Shown here: in pieces, positions 34,801-48,276 of the stretch
Layout: the number at the start of each line of letters is the position of its first letter
How positions within the stretch are numbered: position 1 is the first letter of the stretch
Source: Cyprinodon diabolis
Taxonomy: Eukaryota > Chordata > Actinopteri > Cyprinodontiformes > Cyprinodontidae
Direction of reading: 5' to 3'
DNA length: 64,000 nt
Assembly: GCA_030533445.1 (NCBI GenBank)
Contig: CM060075.1
Span: forward strand, 33,619,196 to 33,683,195
Program-made: the position numbers and the translations under genes
The notes under the pieces: model-generated
The model's database searches: none
The model's input: only the letters and a program-made list of their open reading frames with translations
Told to the model about the DNA's origin: nothing

Positions 34801-35909
34801 CATATCAAAAAGTGCTTTAAGAATGAGGTGACCTGCAAAAACATTCAAAGGTACACTGCACAGCTATGATGACTGATTGCTTTCCAATTATTTGTGAATT
34901 AAAGATTAATTAACATGGTTAGAGCTATAATCAAGTAGATCTTCTAAAACCACTGTTTAAAACCCGGTTCTTAGGAGAAAGATGTCTTTCCAGGTGTATA
35001 CATATGTTACCCTTTTAACCACAGACAAGATAGTACTGCTTCTTTTCTGTTCTTAATGGGGGCCATTAATACATTACATATACATTGCAGAGGTGGGGTC
35101 ATGAGAATAAAATAAAAATAAGATAGAATATTACTAAGCAAGGCATAAATGTTCTTTTTATCCATTAAATCTTTTAAAATAGGCAGAAGTAGTAAAAGGA
35201 AAGAAATAAAGCAGGGTAAAAGAGTTAAGCTGTAGAAGGACACCGTCGCATTGATCCTGTGAATGTTGGAAACTTGAGCACTTCTGCTTATTGAGCTCCT
35301 TTAGATTTTTATTCAAGAAGAGGAGTACGAATTAAGAACCCATGATCTGCTGACTGGATGAAAAGTTTCTGCAAAGTTAAGTAAGGAGAGGACAGTAAAT
35401 ATAGGATTATCTCACCACTCTTATCCAGTTACAACAAGATGTTTACATATACTGTTTAACAAAAAAGACAGGACTTTTTTACTCACCATTTGTTGTTAAA
35501 CCTAATATGCAATAGGTCAACTTGTCCTTAAAGCACATTTATAGCTGATCTCCCTGAAAGGGAAAAAGCGATTTGTGTGTGTAAAATCAGAGAGCAGGTA
35601 CTGCAATTTTTGTGTGTGTCCCTTCATCCAGCTCAGCTGGCAGCCTTGGCTGGGCCCGGAACAAATTATTAGAACCAACCAGTAGATTTTCCATTGGATC
35701 TGTTTGCCACTTAACATTTCCCTCAAACAGATACTTCACAAAATCTTGAGACACAACACATTTGATTAATAACTGATCAACAAAAAGGCTAAAGCCATAA
35801 CTTTGTTTATTGTTTGTTCAAAAATATTATGAAGTTGCACAGATTATAATTTAAACACAAATGTGAATGAAATGGTAGTAAGAACCCAGTTATGTTCAGG
35901 GATAACATG
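34801..35909. other. Unassigned DNA
   Basis: Nothing is recognised. The open frames are short and have no domains. Confidence 0.4.
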
Positions 35910-36090
35910 CAGAAGGCCATCCATCCATCCATCCATCCATCCACCCATCCATCCATCCATCCATCCACCCATCCATCCCCCCTTATCTGTCAGGGTCACA
36001 GTTGGGGTGATGCTTATCTCCTGCAGTCTATTAGGAAAGGCAGTGTACACCCTGGACAGATCACCAATTCGTTGCAGCCTTTTCAAAAAG
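35910..36090 (+). repeat. Dispersed repeat family B, copy 3
   Basis: A CCAT microsatellite leads into ttatctgtcagggtcacag, ggggtgatgcttatctcctg and a gtacaccctggacagatcacc block. This is the same order as family B at 30 kb, but more diverged. Confidence 0.55.
35917..35979. repeat. (CCAT)n microsatellite
   Basis: About 15 CCAT units with two variant CCAC units. The Ile/His/Pro and Met/Asp/Gly-rich frames on both strands here are artefacts of this repeat. Confidence 0.95.
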
Positions 36091-36273
36091 GATTATCATC
36101 ATATTTTTCACAGTACTTATTTATATCTTCAACTTTTGTTACCATTCTTAAATTACCATTACCACATGCAGTTTACTCTTTTTAAGACACCCCAAACTTG
36201 TTGGCATACCTTAACTCTTCCCTACAACACTACCACTTATTGCAGGCGAAACTTTATTGGCCGACAATTTAGT

Positions 36274-36814
36274 AACCTGACTCCGCCAGATGGATTTGCT
36301 CCGCATATCCATCTGGAAACCTTCCGTAGAAGTAATTTTGGGAAGGGGCGAAAATACTGGTTAGCTGATTGGCCTATGTTGGTGATAGACGGGCCAAATA
36401 AACCAATCAGATCAACGAAGCATATGACGTAACAGAGCGACGACGAAGAGGAGCCAATTGATAGATCAAACTCTTGCCGAAACCAGTCTGGAGAAGAGCA
36501 AAAACATCTTTTCCTCTGAGAAAAGCCTCCAGAGCAGTGTTTTGCTCTTCTTTCAGTGAAGAAATACAGTGTAATTCCAATAAAACTTGCTCGATAGCCA
36601 CGCTAACGCTAGTTTCATCGGCTGAAGCCGCCATGTTCTTTAGACTGAACTGTCGCACTTCTCGTTGTGTCACACCTCAACCCGCCTCAAAGCCAACGCT
36701 GATTGGACGTTGGTTTGGTGAACGGCTCCAAACTTTCTTCAACGGAGACTCTCCAGACTGATTAGCGAGTGAAATCTTGAAAGCTCGCGAGATCAGGACG
36801 GTCTCACGAGGCTA
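36274..36814 (-). mobile_element. 541-bp mobile unit carrying a helicase gene start
   Basis: The 10-bp sequence acaatttagt lies on both sides (36264-36273 and 36815-36824), and removing the unit gives a continuous flank. The unit is GC-richer and CpG-richer than its surroundings. A 10-bp palindrome (ccagatggat / atccatctgg, 36286-36295 and 36307-36316) sits near the left end. The termini (AACCTGACTC left, TAGCCTCGTG right on the complement) are only weakly alike. A duplication of 8-10 bp could fit MULE-, P- or hAT-like elements, and the class is not assigned. Confidence 0.75.
36407..36673 (-). pseudogene. RecQ-like helicase, N-terminal exon fragment
   Basis: An 88-residue minus-strand frame contains the RecQ-type Q motif setting (SLKEEQNTALEAFL) and the Walker A region (LLQTGFGKSLIYQLAP), the ATP-binding part of superfamily 2 DNA helicases. 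After QLAP the helicase similarity stops and the frame ends 13 residues later, so only the first exon-like part is present. A second Met (MAASADET) is the likelier natural start. A CCAAT-box-like ccaatcagcg lies upstream on the minus strand near 36700, so the unit seems to hold promoter plus first exon. No helicase motifs II-VI are present. Confidence 0.75.
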
Positions 36815-36824
36815 ACAATTTAGT

Positions 36825-38279
36825 GCTCCTTATTCGGAACTTTTAAAGCTCAGCCTCTAAGTGTTTTCCTGATAAGTTATGATAAATGTACAAAAATGCA
36901 ATAATGAGAAATAACATTTAAATATTTAAAAGTTTACATGCATGTCCTTTATACTTGTTAATATTTTTTGTAACATTTATGGGGCAACAGCTTCTAAATT
37001 CTGAAAAAGTTTTGCTTGATTGTTATTCAAGTCATCTCCAAATGTATTCCTGTCATCTCCGTATGCCACAGTTAAGATACTTGGTGTTCTTAAGACTGAT
37101 AGCGTCTCCCTTTTCTTTAAAATCTATCGACAGCCATCATGGAGAAACACTTAAATGGTAGTTTTATCAAACCACAAGAAATCTCTATAAAAAGTTACTG
37201 ACTTTGTGCCTGGCGATTGTAAACTACAGTTTGGCTTTTTTATTTGCTTTTGGAGAGATGGAATCTTTATTGCTGAGTGATTTTTTTTTCTTTTATTCTG
37301 AGGTTGATGGTTAGATAAAAATCAATCCATATCTGTGACAGTGACCATTTAGTTTCAGATTTGGACAATGGTTGGATGTTCACAAGATGACTCCAACTTT
37401 ACCTTAATATCCCCTCAGGGAAACCTGGTGTGGTCCAGAGACCATAGCTCTCTTTTAGCTCTCATCTTCAGATTTTGGCCGATTTTCTGTTTCTCCATTA
37501 CAGCACTGTTGTTTTACCAGCAGATTATGAATGTATTATTAACTGGAAGTGGAAGTTAAAGATAATTCGTATATAATTCTCATCAAGGGTAAAACCAAGA
37601 AATTAAGTTTAGATAAATGCTTATAACTGACAATTGCCAGGTATTATTACCATTTTACATTTGTGCCTGGGCGTTTTGGACCGGCCTTTTGGACCGGCTT
37701 GTAAAATCGTAAAATCATTTGTCTTCAACATCAGTAAATATAGATAACTTGGTTTATAATTCAAGATGTTATTAATTATTAAACAAAAGTAAAAGAAATA
37801 TCAAGTTTACGCTCAAAGGAAGTCGGCTCTGCTCTTTTTAGACAGCCTGCTGTATAAATAATCACAGACAACCTCCATTAAAACTGAAGGGGTGCTATTT
37901 ATTGAACCTAATAATCCCTATCACAGTATCATTATGTTTCATAAACTATGCAAACACAGCACGCTACTAGAATAGACACAGAATACATGAAAGAATCAGT
38001 AAACATGAAATAGTTCACATGAGCTCTTGAGGTAGGCCTTTTATAATTTTCAATGACTTTGCTCAGCTCTTGTGATGTGCTGAGGGGATGTCCACCAGAT
38101 TAGCAGCGTAGATTGTTTACAGCAGTGTTCTATATACATCAGTGTTAATGAGTGGCAATGGTTGTCTCTGGTAACATTCAAATCAATCAAGTTTCACTTA
38201 ATCTAATAATCAATATTTTATCAGTCATTTATTGATCAAACTTAAAATATGATGGTCACCTTGTTCGATCCAAAACACA
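36825..38279. other. Unassigned AT-rich DNA
   Basis: No gene or element is recognised. Open frames are below 70 codons. Confidence 0.4.
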
Positions 38280-38945
38280 AAACAATTAACATCGCAGACA
38301 ACCTGGACTGTAAACACCACCTTACTGGTCAAAAGGGCACATAAGCCCGTGTACTTCCTTCAGAATATGAGGAGAGCCCACCTGCCCTGACCCATCCTCA
38401 CTACCTTCTACAGAAGCACCATAGAGAGCGTTCCGACCAGCTGTCTCATTGTGCGGTGTGGAGGCTGCAGCGCCTCAGACTGAAAGAAAGTGAGGAGAGT
38501 GGTGAGAACAGCAGAGAAGATCATTGGGGCTCCTCTTCCCTCCTTAAAAGGCATTTCAACCCAAGCCCATAACATCATCAGTGACCCCTCACACCCCCAT
38601 CATGGACTGTTCTCCCTGCTGCCCTCTGGGAAGAGGCTTCACAGCTTGCGATGCAGATCCAGCAGATCCCAAAACAGCTTCTTCCCCACTGCCATCAAAC
38701 AGCTGAACTGTTGAGAAAACTGTAAATCATGTCAGAGACTGCATAGTCAGACAACACCAAACCAAAACACTGCATATTTGCACCATATATATTTAATGCT
38801 CTGGACTTCCATATCAGTGCATTTCATATTTTTTTTTTTCTACTACACCACTGCCCTTTAAGGAATGAAAATGTAAAGGATGCTGTACAAAACAAAATTT
38901 CATTTTGTATACAAAAAACAACACTAGAAGTTGTCTAACTGTGTT
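38280..38945 (+). mobile_element. L2-type LINE, 5'-truncated 3' end
   Basis: The plus strand encodes the C-terminal end of an L2-clade reverse transcriptase protein. A block around LYFLRMRRAHLP is followed by RRVVRTAEKIIGAPLPSL, then DPSHPHHGLFSLLPSGKR and a C-terminus near FFPTAIKQLNC (open part 38490-38714). Stops interrupt the earlier part. The 3' tail (38715-38945) matches the tail split by the BEL element at 1637 and 9240. The copy is 5'-truncated, as is usual for LINEs, and inactive. Confidence 0.85.
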
Positions 38946-41900
38946 TGATGCAAGATGCTGAGATAAATCATGGCTCAGCTGAGTGCACTTCATGATAAAT
39001 TGAGTAAAATTTATATTTTACCATTTTATCATGAAGTACATTCATTTTAGTATGAGTTGATCAAATCAGACATGATTTAATCAGAATTCCAATTCATTCT
39101 TGTTACAAAAACAGCTGTGAGGTTATTTTGTTTCTTAGATTGCTGCAGCTACAGACAACTCGAGCACAATTAAATATACTGACAGAACTACGAGCCTTTA
39201 AAAATGCTATTTAAAGAATTTATTTTATTTAAAACAGGGAAAGGAATAGTAAATGTACCTGTAAAACACAGGGAATGATAAAACAGATGACAATTGCACT
39301 TTCTCAGTACCTTGCTCGTTCTAGATTTATTAATACAATCAAATGTATTTTTTTAACATATATGAATAGATAACTAATTTCATTGTGTATTAATGTTCTT
39401 CCTCGAGGTTTGAGGTTTTTCCACCTTTTTTTTTTCAACCTTGACCTTTTTATTATTATTTTAAGCAAAATAAATGTTTATACTTGGAGCTGTTTAGTAC
39501 ACAACTGTTTAGTTCAACAGCTCACAGATTACGGGGAAGGGAAACATATATGCTGGCAGGCGTAGCTTTAGCTTATATATATATATATATACTTATATAT
39601 GAATATACACATATCTGTAGAAACAGTCAAAAAGTGTTACTCACTACCAACAGCATATTAACAGCATTACACCATATCAGGATACCAAATGGAGGAGTGT
39701 AACCAATGAATTGTGTTAAATAAGTATAAAACTAAATCAAAAAGGTGCAGCATTGCTCTAACTCCAACTGACCAAGCTATTCAGTCTTATTTTTCTTTTT
39801 TTCGTTATATAACAACAAATTGGATTAACCAACCAATTTATACATCTACACAGTTGTGTTTCTTTAAATTGCCTTACAACCTCTTTCATATGTTTTTTAC
39901 GGAGCCCGGTAACTGATATGAGGAAAAAATATATAATGTGTGCTGAAAATACCTATTTGTTCCCACGAAATACTAATTTGTGGCCATGAAATGCAGATTT
40001 GTGCCCACTGATAACTAATTTGTGACCATGACTACTTAACAGTTCAAATGCACTAATATACTAATAGTTCTAATAATACTAATTTGTGTGAACAGAGCAT
40101 TTTATGTGGCCATTGTAGGAGCATTTTTGCAGTGAACAGTGAACATTTGGGGGTTTAGCCTATACTTCCCTTTTTATAATTCCATCTTGTCAGAGTCTAA
40201 AGTCATATGTTCATCCTTGATGCAGTGCAGCACGGACTACATTTCATTCCACAAATACCTGCTGATTGGTCCTTCACGGTTTGACTGACTACTGGTACTA
40301 GAGATTCAACTCCCAAATCATCTTTTTTTTCAGTTATAGAAACCAGTGAGGGCCAGAACTTTAAGGGGTGAGCCTGTAGGTTTCACCCTTAGAGCCTATC
40401 ACTGCTGGGTTAAATGCAGAACACAATGGAGTCTATAAACATCAGTCCAGACCAAAAACGAAGCATCTGCTCACAGAGACTGCCTTCACCATGTGAAAAT
40501 AAGCGCTTAGAGGCTCCCTGCACAGCCAAGTAACAGAGGAGAGATGATTTCTGGTCAAATCAGAGCCAGATATTGCTGCTGCTGTGAATGATGAAGGCAA
40601 AGGTTACACACTGTAACAGAAGGAAGAGCATCAAAACAGACAAAAAACAATAAATAGCTGGTTCATGTGTTACGAAGCATCATGACAAGCCTTATGTAAG
40701 TAAAGTATAGCTGCAGATGGTAATAAAGTCTGACAACTTGAAGTTTGAGGAAACTCAGCTCAAGTTAGTGGAGTTTTTACTCTAGTTTTAAAGCTGTTTA
40801 TTCAAAAGTTAGTATTTTTTGGGAACAAATAGGTATTTTGTGCACACATTATATATTTTTTCAGTTCCAGAGCCCCAAAGATTATTTTACCCAATACTAA
40901 CCAGTAAAACACAGGGAAATGAGGAGACAGACAACAATGCAGTTTCTCAGTGCTTAGCTCCTTTCATATTGGAGAGAGAAGGCCTTGGACCTCGCTACTC
41001 TGTCTCATTGCACTGTCGCCACCTTTTGGCTTGGGGATTTAAATACAAATTATATAGTCCCAAAGTCTCCTTCCTGTTCCTTTTCTCTATTTTAAAACAA
41101 CAAATTATTCAATGTGAATACACACTAGTGTACAAAGATTAAAAACCAAATAGGTATTTATTTTTATTTGTTAATTAAAAAGTAACAGTTTTATTAAAGC
41201 CGAGGCTTCATGTTTAATATAACTAGCCCTCAGCTATCGTTACCTTTGTCTGTACGATTAAAGTTAAAAAGAGTGGCATTCAATACAAATAGTTGGTTCT
41301 TTTTAGATGTATATAGAAACATGGTGTGGAAGCAGATTACTTTTAATGGTGATTGCTCAAGGCACTAAAGACAATGCAGCAGAATACTTCAAGAAATAGG
41401 TTGCAATGCTTTTTTTTTTATTTTTATTTTTTTTTACCAGCACAACAGTTTTGAAATATTTTAAAAAAAAAAAATTCTTACTACATTTTATCACTTCTAA
41501 GGATAATTAACACCAATTGAAGAAGTTGTACCCTGTGATACACCAAAGCAGACATTACATGAGTCTTCCTGGCTGTTGAAAGATTTTCGGCAGTCAAAGT
41601 GCTTGCACCTGGGACTGTATTTGCCAGCATGAGCACCTAATTATGCTATAAAAAGATGCAGCAACTGAGCCCCCTCAGCCTACCTCCTTCTGTCCATTTC
41701 TCTCCTCCAAAAAAATCAGATGCCTGATTATAGAAATAAAACTATATCTACTTGACGTTTATATGCGCATAGCTGAGATTTTCTGTAGAAGCACCACTAT
41801 TCTAACCTCTAAAGAACAGTTTATAGTTCTAAATCTTATTGCAGTGCTTCTTTGGATGGTAGCACTGAAGCTTACTGGGAAGAGACATTAACTGCTAATG

Positions 41901-44162
41901 CAAGACTTTTACTGAATATGTTCAAAAGTTGTAAAAGGAAAATACAAAGAGTCAGTGGGGCACACTGCAACCTTTAGAATTTGGGATATGTGTGCCCATA
42001 AGACTATTTTTCTATAGTGAGACTTCTTGGCCAAGTATTACATTAGCATTTAAATGCAATTTATAACACAAGAGACAACAGAGGTAGATGTGATTGTTTG
42101 CTTTGGATCCTTGTCCTGCTGCATAACTCAAATAAAATTGAAAACTGAAGGTGAAAACCTCCTTAAGGATTTTCTGGTACAAGTTACGGAAAGCTGTCCA
42201 ACACTATTACACTATTGCTGCAGAGTTTTTGCTGATATTCTAAATTAATTTTTTATTGGCGATTACTTGGCCACACAATGTCTACATTATTTTGAAATAT
42301 GTACGTGTGTACATTTTAGTATTTCACAGCAATTTTGGCTTTCTATCATGGTTGAGATTTCTACCCAGTCCCTATTATTGCTTTTTATGACCTCCTGGAT
42401 AACTTGTTGAGTTGCTCTTTGACAAATTTTGAAGCGTGGCCACTTCCAAGAAGATTCTCCACTGTCCAATATTTTTAAGTACCATCTCAGTATGGTACAC
42501 TGAAGTCCTACAACCACAGAAATGGCTTAGTTATACCGCTTTGATAGGTAGAACTACTTGACTTTGTTTTCATTTCTTTTTTTAACTCTATCAGATTAAT
42601 GTGTGACCTTAAATACAAGGAGAACATACAGTAGTATCCATTAAAAATTTCCTCACTTTCCTTGATGGGCCCTTGGGTTGTCTTTGGCTGGTTCCCCACA
42701 ATTCCTTTTAAAACATCTGTCTTTGTACTAAAATATTCTTTCTGTCATGATTTGTGGACATTAAGATCTAAAGAGAATCGCCATCTCCTGGTAAGACCCC
42801 GTAATTCAGTGAAAGGTTGGCGTCAGCAAAAAAATATGCTTGCCCAGGTGAAGAAGGGGGTCACTCCAGTTGCTGGAAGTTGGAGGGGATTTCCCTGGGA
42901 GTTGCAGTGAAGTGGGCTTCAATTCGGCTAGAGTTTGACTGGTAAGGGCCATTTTGAATGGCTGCTACTGTAAACCATGCATATTATTTCACTTTTAAGA
43001 ATTATTTTACAATTCATCTGCTTTTACACTTACTCTCTTTAGGTTATAGCTTGAATCTACAGGCCTGGCAGTGTTTACAACTGGGTGACACTAGTTACTG
43101 TATACTGTGCATATATATTAACACATCCTACAGGTAAGGTAAGGTCATTCTTGATATGGAACAGATGGAATTTAAGCTTTGAACAAATTCCTGAGATGTC
43201 TGGGCAAGCCAAACATGTGGACATAGAGAGAACGACACAATACCAGTGACGTTAATATTAAAATCCTCAGAATTACTGAACCATTTCCCCCTGCTTGAGT
43301 ATGGAAAAGACGAGAGCTTAAGTCACAACTTCTGTTTCTGAAACCTCATTGAATTTTGTCCCACAAAGATTTATTCCTTTCCGTGATAATTTTCTAAAGA
43401 GGCCAGCTAGTCTACATCGCTGCACACCGGGCTGACGTAATATGTTTTGATCTATGCTGGCCTGTCTCTTTAATGCAGGCTAAAGTGAAATAACATGCGT
43501 AAGGCATGACTCACAAGTCAGCAGTGATTTATTTCAAGCAAAAATTCGGACGGGAATGCACTCCATCAAGTATAAATGCAGGAACGTTTGTTTGGGCCTG
43601 CTAGGTAGATCACTTCCATCAGAGTCCAAGCTTGGTGTTCACATTATTTTCTGAGCTGTTTGACAAATGGCTGTATACAAGGTGTCGTCCTGCCTGCATG
43701 GGGATGCTCAATGTGTCTCAGACCCTGGATTCACACAGAGAAGATAAATGACTTTGTTCAGCCCTAAAAGATGTAATTCATCCTGTTGTGCATATACATT
43801 TAAGGAAAAAAAAAATCATCTGTCTGAAATAAATGTCATTGTGAGATAAATACACACCCCCCCATGACCCTTTATTGTCTATGGTTGCTTTGCTTTTCTT
43901 ATGCAAAACATCAAGAAAATGTGTCAGCATGTTCTGCCTCATATCTATTTTTATTACATACAACACTGAGCATGTTCATAGTTCTGTCTGTGTGTGCCTT
44001 TTGGTAAAATTATCTCACAAAGGGGAAATAGAGCGACTTAACATTTTTCTGGACTTGAACCAGTTTCCAGAAAAGGTTTTTGAGTTCCATGATTTATAAT
44101 GAGATGAACCCTTAACCTCTACAAGGCCTTTCTTTCTAAGAATAGACAAATGATTAGATTGT
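38946..44162. other. Unassigned AT-rich DNA
   Basis: There is a TA microsatellite at 39573-39591, T and A runs near 41410-41475, and short frames up to 107 codons (40819-41142) without domains. No gene is recognised. Confidence 0.35.
39573..39591. repeat. (TA)n microsatellite
   Basis: An alternating TA run of about 19 bases inside a wider AT-rich stretch. Confidence 0.9.
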
Positions 44163-45000
44163 GACATTTGCAGCAATCCCTCAAACTGAGCAGGTATGCT
44201 GCAAAAGTGGAGAGCAAAAACTTTTATCAGGATGAAATTTCTAGCATAACCAGGCTCAGTGTGAGTGATCTTCTGTCAAGGATGATTTCGGTTTTGAGAA
44301 GATGGAGGCTAAAGCACAAAAGGAACCTATAGGAACACTTATCCATGAATACTTTTTAATGTAGCTGTTAGAGCTAAACATGGTACCAGGCCAAATGAAG
44401 CTACCATGACTAACAGAAAAGCAAGGAGAACATTTAGTTAGTTAGAAGATGATCTAGCAAATAATGCAAAACTATATGATAGAAGAAGAATGTAGCAGAG
44501 TGGAGTAACGTTATTTATATGTAATCCAGCAGCCTAGGTCTATAGCAGCATAACTGTAGAGCTCGCTCAGGATGACCTGAAACACTGTAAATGTATACGA
44601 TTTATGAAAATGCTGAGTCCTAGTAATAATCAGGGTGTCTGCCTTAGGTTAAAAATTGACATTGGCTCCCCAGGAGTGGAGCCTGAAAACTAGAAGTTTT
44701 GCCTCCAATTCTCCATTTAAAACCCTAGAAACCTCTAGTTTTGAAACGAAGGGTGCTGATAGTAACAGAACAATTAAATCTCTGATATAAGACAGAACTT
44801 GATTATGTAGGGCTTGTTACATGCATTTTAAGTTAAATTTTGGATTTAACAGGCAGTCGATAAAGGGGAGCTAAAACAAAAGAAACAGGTTCTCGATTTT
44901 TAATTTACATCAGACCAGTAGCAGCATCATTTTGGATCAGTTGAAGTGTTTTAAATGCATTTTTTTGGACTTCGTGATGATAAATGATTACTTAAGCCTA
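44163..45000 (+). repeat. Dispersed repeat family A, copy 4, long
   Basis: It opens with gcagcaatccctcaaactga and holds ccaggctcagtgtgagtg. It then continues into blocks found in longer members: tttggatttaacaggcagtc, gcagcatcattttggatcag and tttttttggacttcgtgatg. Copy 3 at 26.1-27.1 kb shows only the first half. The class is unknown. Confidence 0.6.
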
Positions 45001-48000
45001 GCCTTAAAGTAATGCACAGACTTGTTTTTGGTGTCAATCCTGGACAGGATATTTGTATCTTGTTCCATAATTTTTTTATGATACAGTTAAATAAAAAAAA
45101 ATGAGAGGGTGCACCAAGAAATAATATGTTTTTGTTTGTATGTTTCATAGGAAAAGAAAAGTATTTAAATACACTCTAATATTAACAATTCCCCCATCAC
45201 GAAAAATATATCAAGAAATTTGGGTCACAGCCCTGTTGAGGAGTCCCACAGCATCCCCAAAAGCAAAAGAATCAGCTAAACAAATCACTCCTGATACGAG
45301 GGTTGAGCTGTTGCTATACAGCTCAATACAAATCACACACTCATCCGTAGTGTTCCAAAATGGGAAACTCAGCCACTTTTTCACTGAGAATTACTTGGTG
45401 AATCCCTCCTCTGTAGCATCTCTCTGTGTCAAGTACAACAGGTTAGCTTGGCAAAGTTCATTTTGACATTACATTAGCTTGAAGGTATTCTACAGTATTA
45501 GCCATTAGCTCTCTATGCTGTTGTGTGAGTCACATATTAGTAAAATCATCACCAGGCATGCCCCGGTTTTAATTAAGCCGATGAATTATCAAATAAGTTA
45601 GTGCTGGGGATTCAGATCAGTTTATTTTCTCAAATGTTTCATTCATTTGGTCGACACAGTCATGAGCGACCCAACATTAAAGTGTGCAAGGTATACACTT
45701 TTTTCAACTACTCCTAACTAAACTATTGAAAACACAAATGCATAGTATATTAAATGTTATTATTTGCAATTTTTGCTATATTTAGTATTAATATATTAAA
45801 AGAGAATTGTACATTTTTATTTGTTTATTCAGTTTATCCAGGCCAACAGTACTGGATTGAGTTTCTAACCTATAGAAATGGAGCAATATAAGTGAAGCAG
45901 ACTATATACAAAACAAATCATGACAAATTATTTCCGCATTTAGAGATTTAAGACATAACTACAGAGAAAAGGGCTTCTCTGCTGAGTTTTCTGCAATGTA
46001 CTACAAGAGCCTGAGATCATTAATCAAAGCTGCCAGACTGCAACCACAGAGATTTAACAGACACCTAAAGTGTCATAAAAATGTGTTGAGTTAATCCTGC
46101 ATCACTTCATATTTTGAAGAGACAAATTATTTGCAGTCTGTTAAAACTGTCTTCGTTAAAAGTTCCCCAGGATATCAGCCTTTCTCAGTTTTTATCTCTT
46201 TACCTTGATCCCTCCCCCTTTTTTAATCATTTAACAGAAAAGGTTCCTGAACCAGATATGATGGTGTTATTTCTATGGGTAGCAATTGTAAATTTTATTT
46301 TTAGCCACTATGTCCATTTGGCTCTCACAAGGCACAGCTTGTATTTATTCTTTTCACAGAATCTATACACAATAGTAACCATAACATTATTTATTCACAT
46401 AAAACAGCTTTTTGAACAAATTAGGTGATTCCCTATTAGCAGTCTGCAGAAATAATAGCTCATAGTTGATGGTTAATCATAGGAAAATACATCTTTTGTG
46501 AAAAGTCCTTATTTAATTAGTATCGCTTTTCGAAAATTTGTGAAATTCATATACTGTTCAACTACTACAGATAATTTCTTTTAGTTTTAAGGTCAAGCAC
46601 AGAACAGAAGCTGAGTAGGAAGCCACCATGAAAAGACTTAAAATCATTTGTTATTAAACTGTTACATGTTTGTGGTGGAGTGAACAAACCCCAGCATTTA
46701 GCAAAAACTGAAAGATTCCCTGCAAAGTTGATATTTGGGCAGATGATTGCAATTGTGAATTCGTAAAATATGACTCATAACAAGACAAAAGTGTTTAATT
46801 TTCTTTTTACGTTTTTGACATTTCAACTGAGCAGTGCAGGGTCTCAAATTAAAAAGCTAAGTGTGCTAAAACCCAGATAATTGAATCATGGACGAAGAAA
46901 GATATGGTATCCTAAATATACTGTATGCATTAGCTGATAACATACCGGTAATGATCAGACGATGACAAAACATTTCTTTTTGAAAAACTTTTTAACTTAT
47001 CAAGCTAAATTGCTTTTATTTTAACATGATTAATGTTAGCATGACATCAAAAATCCCTCTTTTCTTCTGATCTATCTTCTTTATTCATTATACTGCCTTT
47101 CACCAACATATAACCCTAAGAAAACAAATTTGATATAATTCTTGGTGTTTTCTAGAGCTTGGAACAGAGAACCTTCTTTTTGTATTAACATTTAGTTCTC
47201 CATATTGTTATTCACTCATAGTTTGTGATAAGTAGGGTAGCCAGATGTCCAGCTTTAGGGCGGACAGTTTGGATTGTCATTGCACTGTCCGGCGTCCGGC
47301 GCTGCATCCAGCCGGATGTGTATTTGTCCTCTTTTATGAGGCACTAGGCTTGTAGAGGAGATTTTTTTTTTTTTTTTTTTTGCTTGGCTGCAGCACAATA
47401 TCCAATCATCAAAAATGCATCACTATCTGATCAAACAAATTATTGGCTAAGAGTGGCGGCGTGTCAGATAAAGATCTGCTTGTCATTGGTTACAAAAGTA
47501 AACAAGGATCAGAATTACTGATGCTAAGTATTAAAGTCAGCATCCTGTCAAAACCAGGACGTTGTTTAACCCAGAATGGACAAAGAGCGTGAATTTATGA
47601 CCAAAGGTAGTGGAGATTCATTCCTTGGTTTCTGCCACTTTGTCGATGCAATGTGGGTGTAAGCAGTCGAACAAAAGCTGCAATTGAACAGCCTGCGAGT
47701 AGGGAGTAACATAAAAATAATAAACGTGCACCAGCGAACTCTTCAATATTGGCTTTTATATTAAGTTTTGTCACCCCTGGATGCTAAAATAACTTGTGCA
47801 AAGCTGCAAGGTGGACTATACTATAAAACATCACTAGTCCTACGGAAGTGTAGACTATGACGTAAAAGTGGATTTCAGTGATTCGCCCATAGCTAAAGGG
47901 ATGACCATAAAGACAGGTCTGCTGCACACAGACACTTAAGATAAGTTCCCAAAAGACTGAGGCTCTTAAAAATAAAGCTATACTTTTAGAGCAGTTGAAT

Positions 48001-48276
48001 GTGTTTTCTACAATCTCTTTTGTTGTTTAAGAAAATATTAAGCTATTTTTCTTTGAATCTTTCTTGTTAAAAATATTTTTTTTTTAACATTTAAGTTCAC
48101 ACATCTTATGCTTTGTGGTATTCTGCATTTCAAAGATTCATCTCGGTGGTCACATTTTAAACACCACAATGTATTAAATAAATACAAATCCTGGGAACCA
48201 ATTCTTTTTTACATTTCTTTAATATTTTGTGCTATTCAGCTACACAAGCATCCTCTTTAAACTACTAAGAATTGTA
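45001..48276. other. Unassigned DNA
   Basis: No gene is recognised. Frames at 45140-45466 (108 codons) and 46114-46428 (104 codons) have no domains. A GC-richer block at 47230-47330 (cactgtccggcgtccggcgc) may be the edge of an old element. Confidence 0.35.

Noticed and set aside
35844..36432. Three frames of 80-189 codons across 35.8-36.4 kb
   Set aside because: They are produced by the CCAT microsatellite (repeating Ile-His-Pro or Met-Asp-Gly) and run on into repeat and element sequence.
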